NCBI GenBank assembly: GCA_008690995.1
Contig: VRMN01000013.1
Span: 62,001 to 126,000, forward strand
DNA from: Porphyridium purpureum
Taxonomy: Eukaryota > Rhodophyta > Bangiophyceae > Porphyridiales > Porphyridiaceae
Direction: 5' to 3'
Length of the DNA: 64,000 nt
The number at the start of each line of letters is the position of its first letter. The first letter of the stretch is position 1. Both the position numbers and the translations under genes were made by a program. A model generated the notes under the pieces. That model saw only the letters and a list, made by a program, of their open reading frames with translations. It did no database searches and was not told where the DNA came from. Of the stretch, positions 21,467-30,642 are shown in pieces.

Positions 21467-22378
21467 TTACTCCTGCAAGAGTTGGTCGGTGGCGTTGAGC
21501 AGATACGAAAGCGTTTCGGGCGACGCCCGACCGCAGGCTCGCCAGCGTATGCGCGCTGATCGATCAAGTAAGAGCACATGCCCGTAGAGTCGGTTCTTGT
21601 GTGCAAGCAAAGAAATAAGTTCTGGATTCGAATCATTAAAGGAAAGCACAAAGTCGTGTTCTTCTTTGGGCACCATGGTGCGCAAGCGATGCTGTGCCCA
21701 GCCAGATAGTGCCTGAAATACAAAGGACTCATTAATGATGAGTTGGAACACTTGCGCCGATCCGTAGGGAGCAAACTGGACGTGCTTTTTGAAAGGCACC
21801 GACCAGCTCGCTACCTGCTCACTGGCTCCCTCACGAAATAAGACGCACACGAGATTTGCGCGTGCCTTTAGCGCATCGTCCTGAATCACCACGCGGTGCG
21901 TACTCAGCGAGGTGGTCTTGAAACGCGGGATGACCGGCGCTTCGCTCGCGGGGATGATGTCTGGTCCCTGGTTGAAGCCTTTCTGGTCGTGATCATTGGC
22001 CAATTCGCGCAGGTCATCAAAGTACCCGGTGCGCTTCTCGACCCCGAAGAACATTTTCTTCAGCCCCGAACCTTCGCGCTTCTCCTCGTCCTCGCCAGAT
22101 GCCTGCTTCGCCTCACCGGACAACGCCCTCGAGCGCACTGCGCCATGCACACCCGCAGCCGAGCTCCCTGCCTGCACGCCGCCTTTCTCCCTCAGACGCT
22201 TCGCGCCCGCGCAAACGAGCACGCCGCGCTCCGCCTGGGCGGCGTGCAGCGTTTGCAGGAGATTCGCTCCCACATGACACAGCGCACGATTCCGCGGCGC
22301 GACCGCCGCAAGTCCGCACTGACACCCGTCTGCCCCCACCCGCGCCCACAGGCGCCGCATCCCGCGTCGAAGCAACAT
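21467..22378 (-). CDS. ATP10: ATP10-like mitochondrial ATP synthase assembly factor
   Basis: A 303-residue protein resembling ATP10, the mitochondrial factor that assists assembly of the Fo subunit 6 into ATP synthase. After a basic, Arg-rich presequence (MLLRRGMRRLWARVG) and a disordered linker comes the conserved core: GYFDDLRELANDHDQKGFN, a central segment with LVCVLFREGA and SWSVPFKK, and the C-terminal YGHVLLLDRSARIRWRACG, which matches the family's 'GHV.LVD...RIRWAGCG' ending. The chosen start is the first ATG; the frame is open to 22465 via a GTG only. It faces the armadillo gene tail to tail with about 220 bp between stops. Confidence 0.82.
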   Translation of the reverse strand: MLLRRGMRRLWARVGADGCQCGLAAVAPRNRALCHVGANLLQTLHAAQAERGVLVCAGAKRLREKGGVQAGSSAAGVHGAVRSRALSGEAKQASGEDEEKREGSGLKKMFFGVEKRTGYFDDLRELANDHDQKGFNQGPDIIPASEAPVIPRFKTTSLSTHRVVIQDDALKARANLVCVLFREGASEQVASWSVPFKKHVQFAPYGSAQVFQLIINESFVFQALSGWAQHRLRTMVPKEEHDFVLSFNDSNPELISLLAHKNRLYGHVLLLDRSARIRWRACGRASPETLSYLLNATDQLLQE

Positions 22379-22951
22379 CCTCAGCGCGCACACATCCAAT
22401 CCGCAACTCCCCCCACCCACCCGCGTCGCTGTGCGTGCATGCACCAGTCTGCTCTTCACATCCACCCCTCTTCCGCCGCCTTCCTCCTCTCCTTCCTCCC
22501 CCGTCTGCCTTCCCCAACGCCAACCACCGAAAAGTATAAATTAACGTTAAACATAAAATGAAACAACGACGGAAATTTAACTCGGTGGACACCCAAGTGG
22601 TCAGCTGTACACCCGCACTGTTTCTCGCCTCCCAGGTGAAGGCCGCGCTCTGGTTGGACCAACGAGGTGGGTGCGAGTCTTCCGATGGACCCTGGGAGTG
22701 CGCTGCGCATGGAGGACCGCGATCGGAGCGCGTGAGGGCAAGAGCGCGCGCAGAGCGAGTGGCAGAGCTGTGTCGTGTGGGTGCGTTTGTTGGGTTGGGG
22801 CGTTTGCAGAAGGCAGTGCGGCCTGGCTGGAGGACCAGGAATAGAGGCGGTGTCAAGTACAAACAACTTCTCTTTCAATGCGTAACAGTTCTAGAATTTC
22901 AACACTAGGCTTCGGCGCCGGTCGACGGCATTGCAGTGCAGGAAAAGAAAT
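22379..22951. other. Intergenic region between ATP10 and the DEAD-box helicase gene
   Basis: The left part is the ATP10 promoter, with a CT-rich tract at about 22479-22510 and a near-copy of the recurring heptamer (GCTGTAC) at 22606-22612. An AT-rich segment with TATAAATTAACG occurs near 22533. The right part is 3' flank of the helicase gene. No gene is seen. Confidence 0.5.
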
Positions 22952-25234
22952 TTACCAGTCATCATCCGAGTCTTCGTCGTAGCGGTCGCGACCACCACCT
23001 CCTCGTCCACCGCCTCGTCCACCGCCTCCTCGGCCACCACCGTATCCGCCACCGCCTCCTCGGCCACCGCCGTAACCACCACCGCCGCCTCGGCCACCGC
23101 CATATCCACCGCCTCCTCCACGGCCTCCGCCATATCCACCACCGCCACCTCGCCCTCCGCCGGTAGCCGATGATCCGCGCTCACCACCGTAACCGCCGCC
23201 ACCATATCCACCGCCACCGCGGCCTCCGCCAAAGCCACCGCCACGGCCACCGTACCCACCTCCGCGGCCACCGCCAAAACCGCCACCACCGAAACCACCA
23301 CCACCTCGCCCGCCACGGCCGTACCCACCGAAGCCGGCGCTGTCGGCAAGCTCTTCCAGAGCCGCGTCGGGCAGCTGCTCAATCATGTTGACAGAGATTC
23401 CGCCCTGTGTGTTCGTGCTCGCAAGCAGCTCCTTCGCAGCCGCAGAAGGCACGTCTACGATCGCGCCACCCGAAAATGACAAAATCTCGCCCAGCCTGGG
23501 CACCTTGTCGAGGTGCTTGAGCATGCGGAAAACCACAGTGTTCGCACGGTTTGCGTCAATCGAAGTCCCGTCAGACGATTTCAGCTCAATGGCAGTGTAG
23601 TTTTCCTTGTGAGACAAAATCGAGCGCTCGACCACGTTTTCCTCGTAGCCGGCCATGCGCGCAAGCGCTGCGGCCAATGTCTTATGCATGGCCTCTTGAT
23701 TACCCAACAGATTCTTCTCCACCATCAGCTTGTGCGCAGATTCCATAAAATGATTGACAAGGGAAGAGGGCGTCGAGCCCAGAAGAGCAGCAGCCTTATC
23801 CGCCGAGGCTTCAAATACCTCCTTAAGGTGCGGCGGGGAACGACGTTCGAAACGTGTACCGATCTCCTTCTCAACACGGTCGAGACTGCGCACCTCATGG
23901 CTCGAATAGAACACAATGGCCTTACCCTCCTTGCCTGCGCGACCAGTACGGCCTGAGCGGTGGATGAAACTTTCAATACCGCTCGCCGAGTCCGGCAGGG
24001 ACCACTGAATCACGACATCGACGTCTGGGATATCGATACCACGAGCGGCCACATCAGTTGCCAATAAAATGCGATAACGCTTGGACCTGAACCCTGCAAG
24101 CGCAATCTCGCGCGCCGCTTGGTTGATGTCGCCGTGCAGCACTGCAGCATTATCGCGCACAAACGGTGAGCTGGACAACTCATCACACTGCCGTTTCGTG
24201 GGCACAAAAACAATGGCACGATCGCCACCGTACACGGTCAGTACATCTCCAAGAATCTGCAGCTTAGCAAACGGTGACGACAGAATGGCAATGTGTGACA
24301 CGGTCTGCGAGGTCTTTACCTTCTCGTTCTTGACCAAGTCCAGCTGCTTGGCGTCCTTCATATGCTTGCGTGCGGTTTCCATGACCCAGTCAGGCATCGT
24401 GGCTGAGAAGAGCATCATCTGCTTTTTCGCCGGCAGGCGACCCAGAATCAGATCCATCTGATCCGCGAAGCCCATCTTGAGCATTTCATCAGCCTCGTCT
24501 AGCACGCAAACCATCGTATTATCCAGAGTCATTTCGCCGCGCTCTAGCAAATCCGTCAAGCGACCAGGCGTGCCAATCACAATGTCCACGCCGCGCCGCA
24601 GCGCATTCACTTGCGGTCCATATGCGGAGCCCCCGTAAACGCACACCGTGCTAAGCGCGCTTGTCATGGATGCAAACTCTCGCTCCGTCTGCCCGGCTAG
24701 TTCGCGCGTGGGTGCCATGACCAACGCCGCGGGCGATCGATCGCGTCCGCGAAGACGGTCCCTCAGCAGGCGCTCGATCAGCGGCAACGCAAACGCGACC
24801 GTTTTCCCCGTGCCCGTCCTTGATCTGACCATCACATTCGCGCCCCCGATCGCGAGCGGGAAGGCCTGCTCTTGTACTGGAAACAGTTCCTTAAACCCCT
24901 TCTTTCTGAGGGCAGCCTTGGTGGCCTCCGACAGGCCGACGATGGTATCCAATTTATCTATTTGCCCCGCGCTGCCCTTGTCCGCCACGGCTTCTTCCTC
25001 GCTCAACTCACCTGCCCGCACATTCGCCTGTTGCGGCGTGATCACCGAGGTATGCACTTTGCGCGCCACCTGCTGCGCTGCGGGGCTGTGCCGCGCCAGC
25101 CCCGCCGCGTCCAGACCCTCCACGCCCCCAATCGTGCTTATGGTCGAACGCAGCGCCGCGTTCGCACCGTCTCGCACCGCTCGCACCGAGCGCACAGAAC
25201 GCAGCGCGCCCAGCGCGCCCGGAACACGCGCCAT
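22952..25234 (-). CDS. DEAD-box RNA helicase with GUCT domain and Gly/Arg-rich tail (RH3-like)
   Basis: A 760-residue helicase. The Arg/Ala-rich N-terminus (MARVPGALGALRSVRSVR) looks like an organelle presequence. The core has a Q motif (FPVQEQAF), motif I SRTGTGKT (138-145), the DEAD box in VCVLDEADEM, SAT, and HRSGRTGRAG. After the core comes a GUCT-type domain: AIVDVPSAAAKELL followed by SVNMIEQLP closely resembles the plant plastid helicase RH3 region. The last ~115 residues are almost only Gly, Arg and Tyr in GGGYGGGRGG repeats, an RNA-binding RGG-like tail. The protein probably assists organelle rRNA or intron processing; plastid or mitochondrial location is undecided. The start is a true ATG just inside the leader. 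Confidence 0.92.
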   Translation of the reverse strand: MARVPGALGALRSVRSVRAVRDGANAALRSTISTIGGVEGLDAAGLARHSPAAQQVARKVHTSVITPQQANVRAGELSEEEAVADKGSAGQIDKLDTIVGLSEATKAALRKKGFKELFPVQEQAFPLAIGGANVMVRSRTGTGKTVAFALPLIERLLRDRLRGRDRSPAALVMAPTRELAGQTEREFASMTSALSTVCVYGGSAYGPQVNALRRGVDIVIGTPGRLTDLLERGEMTLDNTMVCVLDEADEMLKMGFADQMDLILGRLPAKKQMMLFSATMPDWVMETARKHMKDAKQLDLVKNEKVKTSQTVSHIAILSSPFAKLQILGDVLTVYGGDRAIVFVPTKRQCDELSSSPFVRDNAAVLHGDINQAAREIALAGFRSKRYRILLATDVAARGIDIPDVDVVIQWSLPDSASGIESFIHRSGRTGRAGKEGKAIVFYSSHEVRSLDRVEKEIGTRFERRSPPHLKEVFEASADKAAALLGSTPSSLVNHFMESAHKLMVEKNLLGNQEAMHKTLAAALARMAGYEENVVERSILSHKENYTAIELKSSDGTSIDANRANTVVFRMLKHLDKVPRLGEILSFSGGAIVDVPSAAAKELLASTNTQGGISVNMIEQLPDAALEELADSAGFGGYGRGGRGGGGFGGGGFGGGRGGGYGGRGGGFGGGRGGGGYGGGGYGGERGSSATGGGRGGGGGYGGGRGGGGGYGGGRGGGGGYGGGRGGGGGYGGGRGGGGRGGGRGGGGRDRYDEDSDDDW
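22970..23320. repeat. Coding repeat: Gly/Arg/Tyr-rich tail of the DEAD-box helicase
   Basis: On the coding strand this is a run of GGN and CGN codons with TAC/TAT every few residues, giving GGGYGGGRGG-type units. On the plus strand it appears as CCACC/CCGCC tracts. It probably changes length by slippage. Confidence 0.9.
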
Positions 25235-25901
25235 GCTCTCCCTCCTCCTTGACGGCCGCTTTCCTCACCACTGCCCCCTCCTGAACACCGCAGCCCACCC
25301 TCCCGACCTCCGCACCAGTCCAGCCAGGACTCCTTCTCTCCCCCTTCCGTCCTTCTACTTGCCACCTTTGCCCTCCCCGCCAAACCAAAACCAAAACCAA
25401 AAGCACAAAAGGAAAAAAACGTCTCCAACCACTCGACCACTTTCCTATTCGCATAACGCCGTTCTAGCGACACATAACGCTCCGATCATCGCCCGGCGTT
25501 TGGTCCGGTCCGGCCGCACACCGCTCGGACGCCGCGCCACGCGCACTGTACCTACTGGTAGTTAATTAATATATTATTGAATATTATAAAACAGCAAGGT
25601 GCACGGCCTGACGGTACAGTGAAAGTACAGCGAAGGTTCAGCCTGAGCAGACACGGAATCCCATGAAATAACGCCTTTCTAGCGACACATAACGATTTGA
25701 CCGGCGTGGGTCGAACAAGGTGCGAGTTTGCGCGGCCGCGCGAGGGTGGGAAGCAGGTGGGGAGAGATACACGACGGCACGAGAAGGCGTGGTGGCATCT
25801 GCGTACCTCTCCATGCCAGACCAGCATGAGAGACAGTCTGCAAGTACCTGGCTTTTTGATTTGTTCTTCACTGTTCACGTTTGGACGAGGAGCAGAAGCA
25901 G
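25235..25901. other. Divergent promoter region between the helicase and P450 genes
   Basis: A CT-rich stretch lies next to the helicase start (25236-25380). ACTGTAC occurs at 25545-25551 and GTACAGT at 25614-25620, flanking an AT-rich island (about 25560-25591) with TTAATTAATATATTATT and an ATTATAAAAC TATA-like box. The words ATAACGC..TCTAGCGACACATAACG occur in two similar copies near 25453 and 25668. Confidence 0.6.
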
Positions 25902-27485
25902 ATGATGGATGCAGCCTGGATGTGGCACGGCATCGCCATCACAGTGTCGGTGTGTTTTGTGGTTTCGGCGCTCCTGGTGTTGCGCGCGCAGCGAAAGTAC
26001 CATGAAAGCACGGATCGTGCCAGTTTGTTTGTCGGACCAGTGACAGTGTTTCCAATCGGGAACAGATACTTGCTGTTGCAGGGCGGCGTGCTTCGAGCAT
26101 TCCAAAGCTTAATTGAGTACGCGACAGCACGCGGGAGAGATGTGTGCGGTTGTTTTCTATTACTCGATTCGAGTACCAGACAAGAGGTCGTGCTTTACAA
26201 GGCATCGGCCATTCGTGAGGCACTTCTACTTGCGGCACCAGAGCGGATAACGCCTCCATGGTGTCAACCTGTAGCCACGCTGATCAACTATCCAATGGCA
26301 CGTCTGTCCCGGCCGCCATTGAATGAGTACGCAAGTGCAGTGGGTCTCCATCACCAGCAGCAACAAGAAACAGAACCAGAACAGCAACAGCTGCAGCAGC
26401 AGCAGAAGCAGCAGAAGAAGAACAACAAGAGAAAAGTACGGACGCCGCCATTCTCGTCAATGTGCGATTGTATCGAGCGGTCACTGATCCGCAGCATGCG
26501 TACCGCAAGCGACGGACCCTATCGAAACGTGCACCATGTCTTGTGCGATGCACTTACCCAGGCTCTGCTGGTGGATCAAATAGTGCTAGAGGACGGCAAG
26601 AACGAAAAGGACCTTGGCTCTGCAAGCATGGCACGACTTCAGGGCGTCGTTCACACGCTTGTACTTTCATTCTTTGCGTTGACTGCGCAGCAAAGCCAGA
26701 CGCCTTGGATGACTTACGTTATTCCGAGGATGACTTGTTTGATGCCACGCTTCATTCGGCTTGGGCTCGCGCTCTTTGCGCTCCGCAGAGCCCTGACGAA
26801 AGCGAATCCCACCCTTGCGAGCACAATACCTGAGTTGCTGCCGATGGCTTGGTCGATTGCAATGCCCGTGTCATCCACACTGAGCTTTGCTCTTCATCTT
26901 CTAGCAAATTACAGCGACGTACAAGCCAAGGTCCTTCGCGAGGCGCGCGAGCATGGCGCTGAATTGCGCGGCGTGTTCAAAGGGAAAGAATGGGACGAGG
27001 CAACCGATGCTCATGTTCGGCGCGCGTTACCCTTGACACGGGCTGTTATCATGGAAGCAATGCGTTTGTTCCCGGCAGAGCCGCTGCTTATCATGAAAAG
27101 TGAGCGAGACATTAACCTCGGCGACCAGTGGATTCCGGCCAACACGCATGTGTGGATCCCGATGTGGTGCGTGCAGCGCGCCGAAAAGAACTGGTCGGAA
27201 GCGCATGAATTCCGTCCCGAACGGTTCCTTAGCGCAGGAGGCGTCCTTGTCGGCAACGAGAGGAGTTTGGCGGGCAAGTGGATGCCCTTTTCCATAGGCG
27301 TGCGATCGTGCCCCGGCGCTCATCGTGCGTTGACGCTATGCACACTCCTTCTGACACATTTGATTTCTGTATTAGAGTTTTCTGCAGGACCATCCGGCCA
27401 CGCGCTCCAAATCGAGCTCGCACATGTTTGGTTGACTTCGCGCCACGGCTTTGATCTCTCCGTCACTCGGCGTCGTCCGGATTAA
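25902..27485 (+). CDS. Cytochrome P450 with internal Gln-rich insertion
   Basis: A 527-residue membrane-anchored P450, starting at the first ATG and opening with a hydrophobic N-terminal span (about residues 5-28). The K-helix ExxR is E385-A-M-R388, followed by the PERF-type FRPERF, and the heme loop is FSIGVRSCPGAHRA with C470 as thiolate ligand. The I-helix region reads AWSIAMPVSSTLSFALHLLA and lacks the usual (D/E)-(T/S) oxygen-activating pair, so the reaction may not be a normal mono-oxygenation. Between the N-terminal third and the core, a hydrophilic insertion (about residues 150-175) is dominated by Gln from CAG/CAA repeats and ends in basic residues. Family and substrate are unknown. 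Its stop lies inside the 3' end of the opposite-strand RING gene. Confidence 0.88.
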   Translation: MMDAAWMWHGIAITVSVCFVVSALLVLRAQRKYHESTDRASLFVGPVTVFPIGNRYLLLQGGVLRAFQSLIEYATARGRDVCGCFLLLDSSTRQEVVLYKASAIREALLLAAPERITPPWCQPVATLINYPMARLSRPPLNEYASAVGLHHQQQQETEPEQQQLQQQQKQQKKNNKRKVRTPPFSSMCDCIERSLIRSMRTASDGPYRNVHHVLCDALTQALLVDQIVLEDGKNEKDLGSASMARLQGVVHTLVLSFFALTAQQSQTPWMTYVIPRMTCLMPRFIRLGLALFALRRALTKANPTLASTIPELLPMAWSIAMPVSSTLSFALHLLANYSDVQAKVLREAREHGAELRGVFKGKEWDEATDAHVRRALPLTRAVIMEAMRLFPAEPLLIMKSERDINLGDQWIPANTHVWIPMWCVQRAEKNWSEAHEFRPERFLSAGGVLVGNERSLAGKWMPFSIGVRSCPGAHRALTLCTLLLTHLISVLEFSAGPSGHALQIELAHVWLTSRHGFDLSVTRRRPD

Positions 27486-28386
27486 TATTGACGAGAACAA
27501 ATGACTCGATGGGTGTCCGGCAGATTGGACACAGCTTGGATGGCGACGAGCGGGCGAGAAGCATTGCAACACACGTTGGGCAAACACATAAATGACGGCA
27601 CGGTAAGAGAATGCAGCTTTTCCGTTCTGTGAGGCACACCACGCATGTTGGTTCTGTCTGTTCCTTCCCAGCTGTCGTTTCTTGCTGGAGGTCATCAAGA
27701 GCGGCCCTTCGGGTATTGAGGTTCAGAGCGTCAAGTCCATAAACTTGGTTCAATTTCAAAATGCCATTGTCACGCGTTGCGAGATGCTGTTCGTCCACTA
27801 GGAGAACGTACGTGTCTGTGCTTGCCAAGGTTAAGCGACAGCTCGCGTTGATCCGAAGTGCTAGAACATCGTCCTCTTCCAGTGCTTCCAAGAAGATTGA
27901 GAAGGCAGCAGCACTTCCTCTGTGCGGTAGAATTTTCGCGGGAACGCGAAGCTCGACCGTCGTCTTGCTCGACCCACCCACGAGCGAAGACTCGGCTACA
28001 AATATAGTTTCAGCTCGATCCATTCCAAAAAGGTCTGGCAGGTGCTGCCAATCCGACTGCGGTTGTTGATCTGAATGCTGGGAATTACTTTGGGCCGTAA
28101 GGCAGCACCTGGTCCTCAGTGTCGCTACGACGGCCATAACCACGCACCATTCGCCATCCGCCTCGCGCCGGACGAGTTTGATGGCCGCATTATCCACCTG
28201 GAACGGATTCCGCAGTCTAGCGCCACGACTCATGGACACAGCCACGTACTCCGTATCGGCAACGTCTGGCACGGGCGCGACTGCGTGCGCCGCATCGTAC
28301 TGTTCCTGCGTGGGACGTCTCATACCCAAATTGGGCGGCCGCCCGGAACGCCTTCCATGATCGGGCGACGACTGGGCCTGACCCAT
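27463..28386 (-). CDS. MGRN1/RNF157/LUL-like RING E3 ubiquitin ligase
   Basis: A 307-residue protein with a C-terminal C3HC4 RING finger (about 248-290): CVVCL, CILLPCRHLCVCPTC and CPICR supply the zinc ligands. N-terminal MGQAQSS fits an N-myristoylation signal. The middle part (about 45-215) corresponds to the predicted beta-rich domain before the RING in MGRN1/LUL ligases, with FSIFLEALEEDDV and VYGLDALN near the end. Members are membrane-tethered E3 ligases; the substrate here cannot be inferred. It ends SFVLVNINPDDAE, and its last 23 bp overlap the end of the convergent P450 gene. Confidence 0.85.
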   Translation of the reverse strand: MGQAQSSPDHGRRSGRPPNLGMRRPTQEQYDAAHAVAPVPDVADTEYVAVSMSRGARLRNPFQVDNAAIKLVRREADGEWCVVMAVVATLRTRCCLTAQSNSQHSDQQPQSDWQHLPDLFGMDRAETIFVAESSLVGGSSKTTVELRVPAKILPHRGSAAAFSIFLEALEEDDVLALRINASCRLTLASTDTYVLLVDEQHLATRDNGILKLNQVYGLDALNLNTRRAALDDLQQETTAGKEQTEPTCVVCLTERKSCILLPCRHLCVCPTCVAMLLARSSPSKLCPICRTPIESFVLVNINPDDAE

Positions 28387-28779
28387 CGTTTGCAGCTCTG
28401 GTCAGACCAGATACTGACAAAGTCTGGGGCGACTCGTCTCACCGGATGGCTGGTGTAATTCCAGCGGACATCTGCGAAAGATGATTAGGAGATCTGAGAC
28501 CGAACGAGCGAAGGGAATGCTACTTGGAGTCTTTCTTCGCTGCGGCAGAAGCAGTGAACGCGTACACTTACATCAGGATGTGATGGCGCAAATTGACAGG
28601 ATGAATGTCATACTCCTTTCGAAAATGGGAACGGATTCCGGCATGGCGAATGAGGGCGTGCTTTTACATGTTTCCAAGAGGGCGCACAGGTGTACATGAT
28701 ACACTGACCGTTCAGCCGTGCCGACGAGGCGCTCGAATCGCTCACATAAGTGGTGCCGGCCGAGTTGCACGAGCGCGTC
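28387..28779. other. RING gene promoter region, no gene
   Basis: This is upstream flank of the minus-strand RING gene. Only short overlapping open frames are seen. It merges to the right into the degraded coding remnant. Confidence 0.45.
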
Positions 28780-29600
28780 GACTCCGATTTGACGAGCGTT
28801 TTATCGGTTTGCACAGCTCGTCATTGCCATGAGTGCACGGTTGAGGGACAAGCGCGTTGATCTGCTCGCATGTATCGCCGACATCATGACTTTCCCAGAC
28901 GTCCGCATGCGAGATGGATTGGACCAGCAGATGTAGACGAATCACTCGCCACACTTTTCAATGGTGTATCGTTCGTCTTCCCCAGGCAAGCACGGCGGTT
29001 TGGCGATGATGCCAAGCTGGCTTTGTCTGCATTCTAGTCCCGCACGACTTGGCACGCCGCAGGATACAAAGGATCTCCCGGCGTGTAAAGCGGGGGAGCT
29101 GGGCCGGGATCTACTTCTGGAAAGAATGGAGCGCGATCACCACATCGAATTCGCCAATATCGTTGTCCACCAGGCGCCTGCGAATTTTTCGGACCTAGCC
29201 AGCAATAATTTGGTGGCATGTGTGGCACTTGGCGGTTCCTCCACGAGCTTGGGCAACATGCTAAGACAATAATCGATGCTAGCGCATAGCCGGGGAAGTC
29301 TTCCAATGCCTGTGGCAGAGCACCAGAGTAATGTGCATTCTCTGGCTCGGAGATTACGCGACGGCCCCGCTCAAGACGCGCGGATTCTCGGAGTCACGAT
29401 TTTTTCGAGGCGTGCGCGCCACCGTTGGCGGCCGTGGCACTACAACTCGTATGTCTCAGCTAAAGGACAGGCGAAGAATTGTGCAACGCGAGCGAGCAGG
29501 CCTATGGCGAAATGTTCGAGGTCTGAGCGAATCTTGCAGAAGTACAGGACTGCGAATATCTGTCCGCCAAGGAAGAAAGTTGTACTGCTCGATTCTCGCA
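28780..29600 (+). pseudogene. Degraded coding remnant, family uncertain (possibly glycosyltransferase-like)
   Basis: Protein-like text appears in successive plus-strand frames, broken by stops. About 28789-28936 reads AFYRFAQLVIAMSARLRDKR and onward to a stop. About 28937-29035 gives ATLFNGVSFVFPRQARRFGD. About 29086-29272 gives ELGRDLLLERMERDHH, FANIVVHQAP and LVACVALGGSSTSLGNML. About 29282-29400 gives LPMPVAEHQSNVHSLARRL. About 29398-29600 reads in one frame through two stops (GEELCNASEQAYGEMFEV, AEVQDCEYLSAKEE). The order 'GGSST ... LPMP.AEHQ.N...LARRL' loosely resembles the nucleotide-sugar loop of GT1/GT28 glycosyltransferases, which is only a guess. A host gene decayed by several stops and frame changes is the simplest reading; a spliced gene is the alternative. 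Confidence 0.4.
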
Positions 29601-29803
29601 AGGTTGACTGTCGGGATGAAACCAATGAGTTGTCGTTTGCTTATAAACCAGTCCATCCAACTTTACTACACCCTCCTCTGTTTGCCACCACCATCAGGCC
29701 AACGAAGCAAGCGTCATCGGCGCCACTAAGCAATTTGTGCTGCGAAATAAAGATTTCGAAGCTGCGTTGCGTCGCGACCGAAAGAAAAACGCGACAAGGC
29801 ACC

Positions 29804-30499
29804 ATGTCCGAGTGGCGCGTGGCGGCAGCCGTGATCGTGCCCGTACTCATTGGGATTGCAGCGACCCTGTTGATTCCCGACGTGCACTCGCCCGAAGACA
29901 TCGAGGTGGTGTATGACGCGCCGTATGTCGAGCAATTCTTGGCTCCGAAGCAGGGAGTGATCGGCGACGATTACGAGGGGTATCGCAATCATGTGTACCG
30001 CGTATTGTCGCTCACAATGCACTGTCTGAATGACACGGAGAAAGAGGAGTTCGGCAGCGCCGTGCAAGTCGCGCTGGCTTTTCACGATATGGCGCTGTGG
30101 ACAGATCAGCAGTTGAACTATTTGGAGCCGTCGTGGCTTCGCGCACAGCAGGAGCTCGCGGGCTCTGCAGCAGGCGAGGAAGATCAGAGCGAGCTCGCGA
30201 AAAGCTGGAGCGAGGAAGAAATGCAAGTTATTAGGGATACCATCATGTATCACCACAAGGTGACGCCGTTTGATGGCCCCAATAGTGGGGTTGTTAATTG
30301 CGCGCGGCGATCTGATTGGGTCGACGCGAGCTTTGGAATTGTCCATCAGGGATTTGCGTACAAGAATATCCGCAAGGTCATGGATGCCATCCCAGAGGCA
30401 GGCTTCCACAAGACCCTCTTCGGTTTTGCTACGACGCGCGTGCATGGGAAAAATGTTCCAAAGGCCTTTTTCGAATTAAGCAAGATTTTCTGCTGGTAA
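29804..30499 (+). CDS. HD-domain metal-dependent phosphohydrolase, membrane-anchored
   Basis: A 231-residue protein starting at the ATG of MSEWRVAAAV, which opens a membrane span (about residues 5-24). The frame is open back to 29276, but that part overlaps the coding remnant and has no domain. Metal ligands of an HD fold are visible in order: RNHVYRV (H63), AFHDMALWT (H94-D95), YHHKV (H150/H151) and the distal aspartate in RRSDWVDASFG (D171). HD enzymes hydrolyse phosphomonoesters, nucleotides or phosphodiesters; the substrate here is unknown. The protein ends in a short basic/aromatic C-terminus (FELSKIFCW). It runs convergently towards the first MFS transporter gene, with about 140 bp between stops. 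Confidence 0.78.
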   Translation: MSEWRVAAAVIVPVLIGIAATLLIPDVHSPEDIEVVYDAPYVEQFLAPKQGVIGDDYEGYRNHVYRVLSLTMHCLNDTEKEEFGSAVQVALAFHDMALWTDQQLNYLEPSWLRAQQELAGSAAGEEDQSELAKSWSEEEMQVIRDTIMYHHKVTPFDGPNSGVVNCARRSDWVDASFGIVHQGFAYKNIRKVMDAIPEAGFHKTLFGFATTRVHGKNVPKAFFELSKIFCW

Positions 30500-30642
30500 C
30501 CTTGCCACAGGTGTGGCAGGGGGTGAATGGAAGCTTCACTTTTTTCAGACGGCATTTACTTTGACAGCGAGGCGGAATGCCATGTCCGGCAGAGTTCCCA
30601 GAAAAGACGACACGCTGCAGGACTCTCTTGTCAATCTGCTAT

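Noticed and set aside
22931-23391. Plus-strand His/Arg- and Ser/Thr-rich frames opposite the helicase tail
   Set aside because: Antisense shadows of the Gly/Arg-coding repeat.
29276-29803. Upstream extension of the HD-domain gene
   Set aside because: Open in frame but overlaps the coding remnant and has no domain; the ATG at 29804 begins at a clean membrane span.
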